The notes under the pieces are model-generated. The model was not told where the DNA came from. It worked only from the letters and a program-made list of their open reading frames with translations, and did not search any database. From Luteibacter aegosomaticola (GTDB taxonomy: Bacteria > Pseudomonadota > Gammaproteobacteria > Xanthomonadales > Rhodanobacteraceae), in assembly GCF_023078475.1 (NCBI RefSeq), contig NZ_CP095741.1, positions 496,001 to 560,000 on the forward strand: 64,000 nt of DNA, given 5' to 3'. Made by a program: the position numbers and the translations under genes. Shown piece by piece: positions 27,471 through 36,700 of the stretch (the first letter of the stretch is position 1; each line of letters opens with the position of its first letter).

Positions 27471-28036
27471 GGTGCAGTCACTCCCATGCGGGATTCGAGT
27501 TCGCCGCGCAGGCGCAGGCGGGCCCGGAACAAATGGCTCTTGATGGTACCCGTGGCCATGCCAGTCACCTGGGCGATCTCGGCGATCGAGAGTTCATCCA
27601 GATGGTAAAGCGTGAGCACGGTGCGCTGTACCGGGGGTAACAGTTCAATGGCGGCATGGAGGAGGGCATCCGCCTGGTCCTGGCCCAGGCGCCCCTCCAG
27701 GTCGAACCCATCGCCCACGTTCTCGACGAAGGCTGTGCCGTCGTCATCCTCGCCCAGATCCACGATGTCGATCCGCTTGCGTTCCAGGTGGCGCAGGGCC
27801 ATGTGGTAGGCCACCCGGCCGATCCAGGCCCGCAGCGGGCTCTCGTAGCGGAACTGGTGCAGGGTGCGGTGCACCCGCAGGAACACCTCCTGGCAAAGCT
27901 CGGCGGTGTCCTCCGGCTGGCGCACCATGCGCTGCACGATATGCCAGCAGAGGCCCTGGTACGTCCGGACCAGGCGCGCGAACGCACCTGGCGCGTCCGC
28001 CAGTACGGCCTCTACCAGGGCACGGTCCTCGGTCAT
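27467..28036 (-). CDS. ECF-family RNA polymerase sigma factor
   Basis: Sigma-70 family, group 4, 189 residues. Region 2 includes CQEVFLRVHRTLHQFRYESPLRAWIGRVAYHMALRHLERKR (in pieces, about residues 48-88). A linker of about 30 acidic/variable residues follows, then region 4 with LPPVQRTVLTLYHLDELSIAEIAQVTG and a helix-turn-helix ending TIKSHLFRARLRLR. The start is ATG 28036. The upstream intergenic region carries two identical back-to-back promoter-like elements, one facing this gene, so autoregulation is likely. It forms a two-gene operon with the membrane protein at 27093-27470. Confidence 0.92.
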   Translation of the reverse strand: MTEDRALVEAVLADAPGAFARLVRTYQGLCWHIVQRMVRQPEDTAELCQEVFLRVHRTLHQFRYESPLRAWIGRVAYHMALRHLERKRIDIVDLGEDDDGTAFVENVGDGFDLEGRLGQDQADALLHAAIELLPPVQRTVLTLYHLDELSIAEIAQVTGMATGTIKSHLFRARLRLRGELESRMGVTAP

Positions 28037-28062
28037 CTCGCGATATCGTCCATGCGGATCAT

Positions 28063-28090
28063 GGATACGCCCTCCCGGCGAACGGTTGCA
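28063..28090 (-). promoter_or_regulatory. ECF-type promoter element facing the sigma gene
   Basis: On the minus strand, TGCAACC (28084-28090) is followed after 14 bases by CGTATCC (28063-28069) and then ATGAT. The same 7-14-7 arrangement occurs on the plus strand at 28092-28119, separated by one base. The exact duplication in opposite orientation strongly suggests a shared promoter for the ECF factor. Confidence 0.65.
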
Positions 28091-28091
28091 G

Positions 28092-28119
28092 TGCAACCAC
28101 CCCGGGGTTGCCCGTATCC
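28092..28119 (+). promoter_or_regulatory. ECF-type promoter element facing the small membrane protein
   Basis: TGCAACC at 28092-28098, a 14-base spacer, then CGTATCCATGAT from 28113. Identical in motif and spacing to the minus-strand element; the two -35-like boxes form a palindrome centred on G28091. It would start transcription about 30 bases before the ATG at 28157. Confidence 0.65.
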
Positions 28120-28156
28120 ATGATGCCAAGACCACCCGCTCAACAGGAGCCCCGCC

Positions 28157-28501
28157 ATGAACGCTGTCGAAGTCCTCGTCCCCATCACGCTCTTCATCTC
28201 GATAGCGCTCGTGATCAAGTGGATCGTCGATGCCCGCTTCCGCCACAAGATGGTCCAGTCGGGCGTGACGGGCGACCTGCAGCGCCAATGGTTTGAGGAA
28301 GAACTCAACCAGCGCCGTCAATCGGCCCTGCGCTGGGGCACCGTGCTGGTCCTGCTGGCCGTCGGCTTCGGCATCATCCAGGTCTCCGGCTGGGATGAAG
28401 TGAACCCCGGCGTCGTCGCCGTCCTCGCCGCCTGCACGGGAATCGGCAACCTCATCTACTACGCGATCTCCCGCCGCGAAGACAAAGCCATCGCTCGGTA
28501 A
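28157..28501 (+). CDS. Small inner-membrane protein divergent from ECF sigma operon
   Basis: 114 residues. One N-terminal transmembrane helix (about 5-25) precedes a charged cytoplasmic stretch (DARFRHKMVQSG... to about 60), and two more hydrophobic segments follow (about 62-80 and 85-103). It resembles DUF6249-type proteins; that assignment is tentative. CAGGAG precedes the ATG. The promoter-like element it shares with the sigma operon makes it the most probable direct target of that sigma factor. Confidence 0.7.
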   Translation: MNAVEVLVPITLFISIALVIKWIVDARFRHKMVQSGVTGDLQRQWFEEELNQRRQSALRWGTVLVLLAVGFGIIQVSGWDEVNPGVVAVLAACTGIGNLIYYAISRREDKAIAR

Positions 28502-28509
28502 CCCTCCCG

Positions 28510-28577
28510 TGTAGGAGCGCGCTTGCGCGCGATGGGCCTTGCCTCGAGCACCCATCGCGCGCAAGCGCGCTCCTACA
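28510..28577. repeat. REP-type palindrome, copy 4 (perfect arms)
   Basis: The arms at 28510-28536 and 28551-28577 are perfect 27-bp reverse complements (outer end TGTAGGAGCGCGCTTGCGCG) around a 14-base loop, between the small membrane protein and the EamA gene. Confidence 0.9.
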
Positions 28578-28624
28578 GGGGGTTGAGGTACGCTCTGCCT
28601 TTTCTGGTGGCGAAGGGGCACACC

Positions 28625-29503
28625 ATGCGGCCTGTGCATATCCTGTTGGGTGTCTTCGTGACGCTTATCTGGGGTAGTAATTTTTCGGTGATCGAAGTGG
28701 GCCTGCGCGCGCTCGATCCCTTCGTACTGACGACGCTGCGGTTCGTGTTCACGGCCTTGCCGCTCGTGTTCTTCGTACGCAGGCCCCGCGAGGTGCCGCT
28801 ATGGGCGATGGCGACCTACGGTGTCTTGTTCGGCGCCGGCCTGTGGGGTGTCGTGAACCTGGCCATGTCGCAAGGGATGTCGCCGGGGCTGTCGTCGCTG
28901 GTGCTGCAGTTCACAGCGTTCATCACGGTGATCCTGAGCGCTGTGGCGTTCCGGGAGCCGGTGAAGGCCCCGCAGGTGATCGGCATGGTGCTGGGCGTGG
29001 GCGGCCTCATCGCGGTGATCCACGCAGCCCCCGGCACCGCGAGCACGGTAGGGACGGTGCTGGTGTTGCTCGCCGCCTTGAACTGGAGCCTGTGCAACCT
29101 GCTGGTGAAGCGCTTCCGTCCGCCCGACATGCTGGCCTTCGTGGTCTGGACCAGCGTGTTCGCGGTCCCCGCGCTGGTCGTGCTTACCCTGTTGGCGAAG
29201 GGGCCGGCCGTGTTTGAAAGCGTCCCGGCCTCGCTCACCTGGGCCGCCACGGGCTCCGTGCTTTTCCAGGCGTACATCACCACGATCTTCGGCTACGCCG
29301 TGTGGAACCACCTGATGAAGACGTACCCGGCGTCGTCGGTCGCACCGCTGTCGCTGTTGGTTCCCGTCTCCGGCATGGCCACGTCGTGGCTTGCGTTCGG
29401 CGAGCGCTTCCCGCCCACCGTCTGGCTCGGCGTGCTCATGATTCTCGCCGGCATCGCTGTCTTTGTTCTTGCGCCGCGCTTTAGGCGAGCGGCTGCGATG
29501 TAA
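28625..29503 (+). CDS. EamA/DMT-superfamily metabolite exporter
   Basis: Ten-helix inner-membrane transporter of 292 residues with the duplicated EamA domain. The first repeat opens ILLGVFVTLIWGSNFSVIEVGLRALDPF and the second starts near residue 140 (GTVLVLLAALNWSLCNLLVKRF). Characterised relatives export cysteine pathway metabolites or other small molecules; the substrate here is unknown. The ATG at 28625 is chosen because the longer frame begins inside the REP element. GAAGGGG lies upstream. Confidence 0.88.
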   Translation: MRPVHILLGVFVTLIWGSNFSVIEVGLRALDPFVLTTLRFVFTALPLVFFVRRPREVPLWAMATYGVLFGAGLWGVVNLAMSQGMSPGLSSLVLQFTAFITVILSAVAFREPVKAPQVIGMVLGVGGLIAVIHAAPGTASTVGTVLVLLAALNWSLCNLLVKRFRPPDMLAFVVWTSVFAVPALVVLTLLAKGPAVFESVPASLTWAATGSVLFQAYITTIFGYAVWNHLMKTYPASSVAPLSLLVPVSGMATSWLAFGERFPPTVWLGVLMILAGIAVFVLAPRFRRAAAM

Positions 29504-29560
29504 GCGCACACAAGAAGATCCTTCGCGCAAAAGCGGGGCGGCACGGCAGGTGCACGGCAG

Positions 29561-30078
29561 TCGGTTCATTCGCTGGCGCGAATGCGTGTTTTGAGCGGCT
29601 GGCGCCGCCTTAGGCTGGGGGTTTGTTTGGGGTCGGGAGCGGTCAGGGCCTTGCGGCCGCCAGTCGCGGACCTTCGGACCGGGCCGTAGGTATCCTTTTC
29701 GCGAAACGCGTGACGTTGCGCGGCCCTCCGCTCATGTCGGCCGCAAGGCCCTGACCGCCCCCGAGTCCACACGTGTCGTTGCGTGGGGCACAAGCCTTTA
29801 CGCCGAAGCGCGGCGTCCTGTCGGCAGAGCCACTGCACGCCGCGAGCTCTCCTGCAATCAACCTCAACGCTGGGGGCGCGGGTGGGCAGGCCTTGGGGGC
29901 CGACATGAGCGGAGGGCCGCCAAAGGCTTCGGCTATCGCGATAACGGCGCTACGGCCCGGTCCGAAGGTCCGCGACTGGCGGCCCCCAAGGCCTGCCCAC
30001 CCGCAGCTTCCTCAACCGCTCAAGGACGAGGCGGCGTAAGCCGCTCAACACATGCATTCGCGACAGCGAATGAACCGA
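29561..30078. repeat. Large imperfect inverted duplication containing two palindromic elements
   Basis: The outer arms at 29561-29611 and 30029-30078 are inverted copies (TCGGTTCATTCGCTG... against ...CAGCGAATGAACCGA). Inside each arm is an element of about 120 bp that is itself a palindrome: 29640-29760, ends GGTCAGGGCCTTGCGGCC, and 29880-30002, ends GGGCAGGCCTTGGGGGCC. The two elements share internal blocks (CCAGTCGCGGACCTTCGGAC and the complement of GACATGAGCGGAGGGCCG) but have different central loops. No transposase gene is present. Confidence 0.8.
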
Positions 30079-30083
30079 TGCAC

Positions 30084-30112
30084 AAAAAAAGCCGCCCGGG
30101 TGAGCGGGCGGC
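30084..30112 (-). terminator. Intrinsic terminator after TonB receptor 1
   Basis: On the minus strand GCCGCCCG and CGGGCGGC form a stem followed by seven T, about 70 bases beyond the receptor stop. Confidence 0.85.
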
Positions 30113-30181
30113 GATCTGGGGAGGCTCGCAAGGCGGCGCGGCTTGGGAGTGGCCGCGCGCCCTGTCTTCTTGTCGTTGTCC

Positions 30182-33100
30182 TTACAGGGTGAAGTCGTAC
30201 TCGGCAGAGACCTGCACGTAGCGCGGCGACTGATAGCTCGTCGGGATCTTGTACGTGCTATCGGTCAGCGGCGCGCCGTTCGGGTCTTCGCCCACTTCGT
30301 TGATGGTCAGCGTGTGCTGCTTGTTGAACACGTTGAAGACGCTGGCGGAGAAGGTGACGCCCTTCGCCCACTGCGGCTTGTACGAGGTGTTCAGGTCGAT
30401 GTTCCAGTACGACGGCGTTCGGCCCACCGAACCACGCTTCACGATCATGCCGTCGCAGTACAGGTACGCGCCCGAGCCGTAACCACCGTTCACCACGGCG
30501 TCGATCGGGTTCAGGCCGTAGCAGTTCTCCGGGCGACCGGTCTGGAAGACGCCGTTCGCGCCGACCAGCCATTCGTCGTTGATCTGCCATGCACCGTAGA
30601 CCTTGAGCGTGTGCTTGCGGTCGTTAGGCAGGTAGCCGTTCGAGCCGGCCATGATCTCCGGGTAATCGAACAGTTCGGTGGTGCCGGTATCAGCCTGGCC
30701 GTTGCTCGAATCCACGCCACCTTCCGAGTTGCCGCGCAGGTGCGACCACACGTACGACGCCTTGAGGTACCAGGTGTTGTCGAAGTTTCGTTCGGCCGTG
30801 AGCTGCAGGGCCTCGTAAGCGCGCTTGTACTTCGGCTCGCCCACGTCATCGCCGGTGAGGTGGATCTTGTAGAGCTGGCCTGTCGCGTCGACCGGCGTGG
30901 TCAGCGTGACCGCGCTACCCGGATTGAAGATGTAGCAACCCGGCACGTTGGCATCGGCTGGCGTGAGGCTGGTGGTGTCAAGGTTCAGTCCGTACTGCGC
31001 GTTCGCCGCCTTGGCGATCGGGCGGAAATCGCACGAGTCGTCGATGCCGGTGAGGATCCGGCGATAGATCGCCTTCACGCCCAGCGTCCAGTCCTCGACC
31101 TGCTGCTGCGCGCCCAGGATGAACTCACGCTGCTTGAACGGCTTCAGATCCTGCGTAGCCACGGCGGTGGGGTTGGGGACGACGCCCGCTTCGCCATTCG
31201 CGTAGGTGGTGCCGGTGCGTGCCGGGAAGGCCGCCGCGTAAGCCGCTGGCAAGGCGCCCAGGCCGAGCGGTGCACCCGTGATCGGATCGACGCCCGTGTA
31301 GCTGAAGTACTTGATCTGGTACAGCGAGGCCGAGGCACCACGCAGGGCCACGTTGCCGTCGAGCGGCAGGGAGTAATCGCCTGCGCTGCCATAGATCTTC
31401 AGCGAGGAATCGCCGTGCACGTCCCACGAGAAGCCCAGGCGCGGCTGCCAGCTATGCACCTGCTTCACATAGGTCTGGCCGAGGCTGTTGGTGTTCTCGA
31501 AGCCGTCGTTGCGCACGCCGATGCGTGCCATGAAGTTATCCGTGACGTGCCAGTTGTCTTCGAGGTAGTAGGACTTCTGCGTGATACCGACCTTGGCGCC
31601 CGTGGCGAACACGGTCTGGCGTACGACGCTGTCGGCGGGATCGAGGCCTGGAGCGTGGCCCAGGATGTCTTCCGGGATCGAGCTGTACTGGTAGAGCGCG
31701 CCACCTTCGTATGCGGTGCCGGTATCGGTCTTGAAGTGATCGCGGGCCCAGCCGGCCTTCAGTTCGTGATCGCCCAGGTGGTATTCGAAATCGATACGGC
31801 CGGCTTCGCGCTTGTCTTCGCCGTTCGGCGTATCCAGTGAGCCGGTGGGCGTGAACGAGCAGTGCGGGTAGCCGACGGCGCCATTGGTTACAGGGGTACG
31901 CGAATCGGTGATCGCGGGACAGCCCGGCGAATTGGCGGCGTCGAAAATATTGCCATCGTACGATTCCACCGTACCGTCGGCGGCCGTCGCGGTGCTCACG
32001 CGCTTGTTCGTGCTCTTGCCGTACTGCGCGGTCAGGGTGAAATCATCCGTGATGTAGCTCGTGTACTTCAGGATGTTGGTCATGCCACCCGTCTTGTCGT
32101 ACACCTGGCCCAGGTAGTCACTGCGGTACGGCTGGTTGTTATCGTCGTAACCGTAGCCGTAGATGCTCTGCTGCTGGGTGCTGGTATCGCTGAAGCCGGT
32201 GTACTCGAGGATGTTGTTCTCGTTGATGTTCCAGTCCAGCTTCACCAGGTAACGCGGATCCTTGATGGTGGTCTTGTTGAAGTTGCCGCCGCCGGTCGTA
32301 TCGCCGTAGTGCTCATCGGCCGTGCGCGTGCCGCCGACCAGCGCAAACATGAAGAGCTTGTCCTTGATCAGCGGGCCGCCGAGCCAGGCGTTCCAGCGCT
32401 GGCCGAAATCGGTGGCATTGCCCGAGCCGTTGTTGCCGATCAGGTAGTTGCTGTTGTGGCGGTTGTTTTGCAGCAGGGCACCGTTCTGCAGGTACACGTT
32501 TGGCTGGTTCGCCTGCAGCTGGTACGGGTTCCAGGTGAAATCGATGCCACCCTGCCAGGTGTTGGTGCCGCGCTTGGTGTTGACCGAGATCACGCCACCG
32601 GTCGAGTTGCCGTACTGCGCGCCGTAGCCGCCGTCCTGCACGTCTTCCGAATCGATCGCCTCAAACGGAACCTGCGAATAGGTCAGGCTCTGGAAGAAGT
32701 TGGTGACGTTGAAGCCGTTGACGTAGTAGCTGTTCTCGGCGACCGATGCGCCACTGAACGAAGCCAGGTTGCCGAAGGCGCTATCGCCCTTGGTGGCGCC
32801 CGGCGCGAGCAGCGCGACCGCGGTCTGGTTACGCGCGAGGGGGAGCTGCTTGATCTGCGCGGCGGTCATCACCGTGCTGGTCTGGGTGGAAGCGACATCG
32901 ATGGGTGGCAGGGAGTTTGCCGTCACGGATACGGCAGACAGGTCTTCCGCGTTGCTGGCGGTGGTGGCGGCCGCGGCTAGGTTCACGTTGAAGCCCTGGC
33001 CGGCGACGACCTGCACATCGCGTGAGGTGGTGGCGCCGCTGCCCCCGCTGGTGGTGACCTTATAGCTGCCCGGGAGCAGCGAGACGATATTGAAGCGTCC

Positions 33101-33301
33101 GTCGTTGCCGATCGTGGCCGAGCGGCTCACCCCGCTACCGGTATTGGTGGCCGTGACGGTCGTGCCGGGCTGGCCGGTGCCGAAGATGCTGCCGGCCGTG
33201 CTTTGCGCCATGGCGGCGCTTGTCACGAAGCCGAGCCCTACGGCGACGGCGAGCGCAAGCGTGCGACGGCCTGGTTGCCTGTGGTGGTAACGCGTATTCA
33301 T
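30182..33301 (-). CDS. Oar-like TonB-dependent outer-membrane receptor 1
   Basis: Outer-membrane transporter of 1039 residues. A signal peptide ends at AAMAQ (about 33). A small beta-sandwich carboxypeptidase-regulatory-like domain follows (about 36-95, GTTVTATNTGSGVSRSATIG...GSYKVTTSG), then a plug domain with QIKQLPLARNQ and GGYGAQYGNSTGGVISV, and a long beta-barrel ending in YEFTL-type residues (here SAEYDFTL). This is the Oar subclass, which imports large or unknown ligands; Oar in Myxococcus is linked to protease secretion. The start is ATG 33301 after GGGGAGA. It is a paralogue of the next gene. Confidence 0.9.
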   Translation of the reverse strand: MNTRYHHRQPGRRTLALAVAVGLGFVTSAAMAQSTAGSIFGTGQPGTTVTATNTGSGVSRSATIGNDGRFNIVSLLPGSYKVTTSGGSGATTSRDVQVVAGQGFNVNLAAAATTASNAEDLSAVSVTANSLPPIDVASTQTSTVMTAAQIKQLPLARNQTAVALLAPGATKGDSAFGNLASFSGASVAENSYYVNGFNVTNFFQSLTYSQVPFEAIDSEDVQDGGYGAQYGNSTGGVISVNTKRGTNTWQGGIDFTWNPYQLQANQPNVYLQNGALLQNNRHNSNYLIGNNGSGNATDFGQRWNAWLGGPLIKDKLFMFALVGGTRTADEHYGDTTGGGNFNKTTIKDPRYLVKLDWNINENNILEYTGFSDTSTQQQSIYGYGYDDNNQPYRSDYLGQVYDKTGGMTNILKYTSYITDDFTLTAQYGKSTNKRVSTATAADGTVESYDGNIFDAANSPGCPAITDSRTPVTNGAVGYPHCSFTPTGSLDTPNGEDKREAGRIDFEYHLGDHELKAGWARDHFKTDTGTAYEGGALYQYSSIPEDILGHAPGLDPADSVVRQTVFATGAKVGITQKSYYLEDNWHVTDNFMARIGVRNDGFENTNSLGQTYVKQVHSWQPRLGFSWDVHGDSSLKIYGSAGDYSLPLDGNVALRGASASLYQIKYFSYTGVDPITGAPLGLGALPAAYAAAFPARTGTTYANGEAGVVPNPTAVATQDLKPFKQREFILGAQQQVEDWTLGVKAIYRRILTGIDDSCDFRPIAKAANAQYGLNLDTTSLTPADANVPGCYIFNPGSAVTLTTPVDATGQLYKIHLTGDDVGEPKYKRAYEALQLTAERNFDNTWYLKASYVWSHLRGNSEGGVDSSNGQADTGTTELFDYPEIMAGSNGYLPNDRKHTLKVYGAWQINDEWLVGANGVFQTGRPENCYGLNPIDAVVNGGYGSGAYLYCDGMIVKRGSVGRTPSYWNIDLNTSYKPQWAKGVTFSASVFNVFNKQHTLTINEVGEDPNGAPLTDSTYKIPTSYQSPRYVQVSAEYDFTL

Positions 33302-33732
33302 TCATTCTCCCCGGCCATTGGCCAAATGATGCAAACCGGCCGCCTACCTTGGCGGGGTCTACGGCCGGCTGATGTGGTTGCCCCGCAAGCTGCGTTAACA
33401 AAACGGCAACAAGCGAGCAAAAACTACGCGCGGCGGCGAATCGCACTCAATGCGCGATTCATGAACGCAGGGAATTGGATGTCTTGCATCATGGCAAAAC
33501 GTATAGGCCGTAGCCTGGCCTTGCGAAGCGGAGTCGGCCTGCGATGCGGGCCTAACCTTTCATCACGCACGCTCTTGCGGCATTCGTTAAGCACTTCATT
33601 AAAAAGGTTTCATGAAATGCGGGTTTTAGCGGGGCGTTGTTGCGCGCAAAACAGGCAAAAAAATGGCCGTTCCCCTCCAGGGGAACGGCCAAGATCCGGG
33701 GAAATACTGCTGTTGTTGTTATGCCTGGTGCA
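33302..33732. other. Gene-free interval between the two TonB receptors
   Basis: 431 bases holding the terminator of receptor 2 at its right end and, presumably, the promoter of receptor 1. I could not assign a confident -35/-10 pair. No coding sequence is supported. Confidence 0.55.
33656..33690 (-). terminator. Intrinsic terminator after TonB receptor 2
   Basis: An 11-bp perfect stem (33665-33675 with 33680-33690, loop TCCA on the plus strand) is followed on the minus strand by a T-rich run with one interruption. It separates the two receptor genes transcriptionally. Confidence 0.88.
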
Positions 33733-36700
33733 TCAGAGGGTGAAGTCGTAACGCGCGCCGAGGCGGACGTAACGCGGGTCCTGGAACGAACGGGCACGCT
33801 TGTACTGCGGGTTGGGATCGCCGCTCGGCAGCTCGCCCACTTCGTAGTACTGCGTGACCTGCTGCTTGCCGAGCAGGTTGAACACATCGACCGAGAAGGT
33901 CAGCTTGTGGTCGGCAAAGGCCGGCTTCCACGCGCCGCTGACGTCCACCGTATAGGTGTACGGGGTGCGGCCGTAGGAGCCACGCGGGGCCGGTTCGCCG
34001 TTGCACCAGAAGTACGCATTGCCATAACCGTACGGGTCGCCGCCGACCGAAGCCGGGCGGGTGCCGATGCAGCTGACCGGTGCGCCGGAGGTGATGCGCG
34101 TGACGGTCGACAGCTGCCATTCGTCGTTCGGTGCCCAGGTGCCATAGACGCGGAGCTGGTGCTTGCGGTCGTTCGGCAGGTCGCCGTTGGTGTTCTCCAT
34201 GATCGCCGGGAAGTCCCAGCTCTCGGTGGTGGAGACGTCGGCCTGGACGATATCGGAATCCAGCTGGCCTTCCGAGTTACCGTAGCTACGCGAGTAGGTG
34301 TAGTCGATCTTGCCGTACCAGTGGTCGCTGAACTGGTGCTCGGCGTACAGGTCGAGCATGTAGTACGAGCGCTTCGGCTTGGGGAACCCAAGGTCGGCGG
34401 CGCTCACCGGCACGCTCAGGTACTGGCCAGCGGCCGGCGAGAGCGTGAAGGTGTTGGCACGGCCCGGGTTGAACAGCCAGCAACCCGTGCTTCGGTTGAT
34501 ACCGGCCTTGACCTCGTCGCTCAGGCCATTCTCGTCACCCCAGGTCTGCAGGGCTGAAGAGTCGCACATGTCATCGATAAGGCTACGCAGGCGACGGTAC
34601 ATGCCCTTCGCGCCAACCACCCAGTTGTTCTCGAGCTGCTTATCGAAGCCGAGGATGTACTCATCCTGGTAGTAGGAGTGCAGGTTCTGCGCCGAGACCG
34701 TCTTCGCGTCCGGTGGCGTGCCGTTGGCACCATTGAGGTAATAGGTCTGCGAGAACGGGCCGGTGACCAGGCCGGTCGGGGCGCCCGTCACCGGATCGAT
34801 ACCGGTGAAGCCGAAGTACTGCGACGGGTAGGTCGACGGGCCGGCACCGCGCACCGCCACCGAGGTGGGCAGGCCGAGGTGGTAACGGCCGGCGTTGGCG
34901 TAGATCTTCAGCGAGCTGTCGCCGTACACGTCCCACGACACACCCAGGCGGGGGTCGAGCTGGTGGCGCGAACGGGCATAGGCTTCACCGACGCCGTTGT
35001 AGTTGGAGAACTGCTCGTTACGCAGGCCGATATAGGCGTGCCAGCGATCGGTGACCTGCCAGTTATCTTCCACGAACTGCGAGCGCTGGTTCGTGCGTGC
35101 CGAGGTACCGGTCGAGAGCGCGGTCGATTCGACGTAGTAGCCGTTGGCGAAGTTCGCGGGGTTGTAGAGGCCCGGATCCAGGCCGAGGTTGGTCAGGCGC
35201 TGCTGGATCGACGAGCCATCACCCACATCATTGTAGATGTAGCCCGTGCCGCCGACCGGTACCGCACCCCAGGTGGCGCGCAGCACATAGTTATCGACGC
35301 CGCCGCGGAGGTCGTGGTCACCCAGGCGGTATTCGATGTTCGCACTCCAGCCCTTGGTGCTGTCCTTCGAGCCAGGCGTCAACTGGGTGGAGGCACCCAC
35401 GAGACAGCCACTCTGCGGATCGGATGCGAACGCGGCGCGCTGGTCGAGGATCGAGGTACAGGTCAGGCCGCCAGCCGTATCCACCACCTGCGAGTGCTTC
35501 GAGTTGGCCCGGCCGTACATCGCATTGATGGTCAGGTCGTCGGTGATGTAGCCGGTGTAGTGGGCGATATAGGTGTCGCCGCCGGGCGTCGCGTTGGTCT
35601 GGGTGTTGTTGTAGTTCTTGGTGTACTGGTGGCCAAGGTAGTCACCCTGCCCGGTGTTGTAGTTGTAGCCGAAGATCGAAGCGTCCGTGGTCTCCGTGTC
35701 GCCAATGCCGGTGAGCTCGAGGATGTTGTTATCCGTGATATTCCAGTCGAGCTTGGTCAACCAGCGCTTGGTCTTACCGGTATCGTGTTCATCGTCGTTC
35801 GCACCGCTGGGCGCGGTGTAATTGCCGGTCTGCTTGATCCAGTCGGCCGCAGCAAAGATGAACAACTTGTCCTTGATCAGCGCGCCGCCAATCGACGCTG
35901 AGTACTGCAGGTTTTCCTGGTCACGCCAGGTATACGGGTTGCCACGCTGGTACTTGGTTCCATCGCGGTAGTAGATGTTGCGCGGCTCCTGGGCCAGCGA
36001 CGAAGGCGAGAACAGCACCTGCACATCGCCCTTCCACTCGTTCGAACCGCGCTTGGAGACGACGTTGATCACGCCGCCGGTGGAGCGGCCGTATTCCGCA
36101 CCGTAGCCACCGATCAGCACCTGCTCCTGGTCGATCGCGTCGTACGGGAGCTGGCGGGAGCTCACGCCGGTCAGCGGGTTGGTGACCTGGAAGCCGTTGA
36201 TGTAATAGGCGTTCTCAGAAGCAGACGAACCGCCGAAGGAGAGCGCATTGCCGTAGCCGCGCGCAGCCGATGTGGTACCCGGAGCGAGCAGGGCGATCGA
36301 GCTGATCGAGGTACGGGCGATGGGCAGCTTGGCCAGCTGGTCGGAATTCAGCACGGTGCGCGAGTCGACCGAGCTTACGTCGATGCTCGGCAGGCTGTTG
36401 GCGGTGACCTGCACGCTGCCCAGTTCCGTCGCGTTGCTGGCGGTGGCGGCCGCGGCGAACGAGACATCGGTACCCTGGCTGATCTGCGTCTGCACGTTCT
36501 TGTGCGTGTCAGTGGCCGTACCGTTGTGCATCAGCGTGACGTCGTACGAGCCGATGGGCAGCGAGTTGGCGCGGTAGCGGCCGCTGCTGTCGACGGTGAT
36601 GTCGCGCTTGAGGCCTGTGGCACTGTTTTCGATGTGGATGACGTCGCCAGGCGTTGCCGAACCGTAGATGGCACCGGTGGCGTTGCTCTGGGCGAAAGCC

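Larger units (their letters stand above)
29504..30181. other. Gene-free interval with nested inverted duplication
   Basis: No gene is supported in these 678 bases; the reading frames present simply follow the repeats. The block is dominated by two arms in inverted orientation (see the repeat entry), a central region of about 115 bases, and the terminator of the TonB receptor gene at its right edge. Confidence 0.7.

Noticed and set aside
29566..29906. Small minus-strand frames in the 29.5-30.1 kb block
   Set aside because: They consist of the inverted repeat arms, lack ribosome sites and have no recognisable protein features.
30143..31840. A 565-codon plus-strand frame opposite TonB receptor 1
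   Set aside because: It begins in the terminator region and has no domain, signal or ribosome site; the minus-strand receptor explains the sequence.
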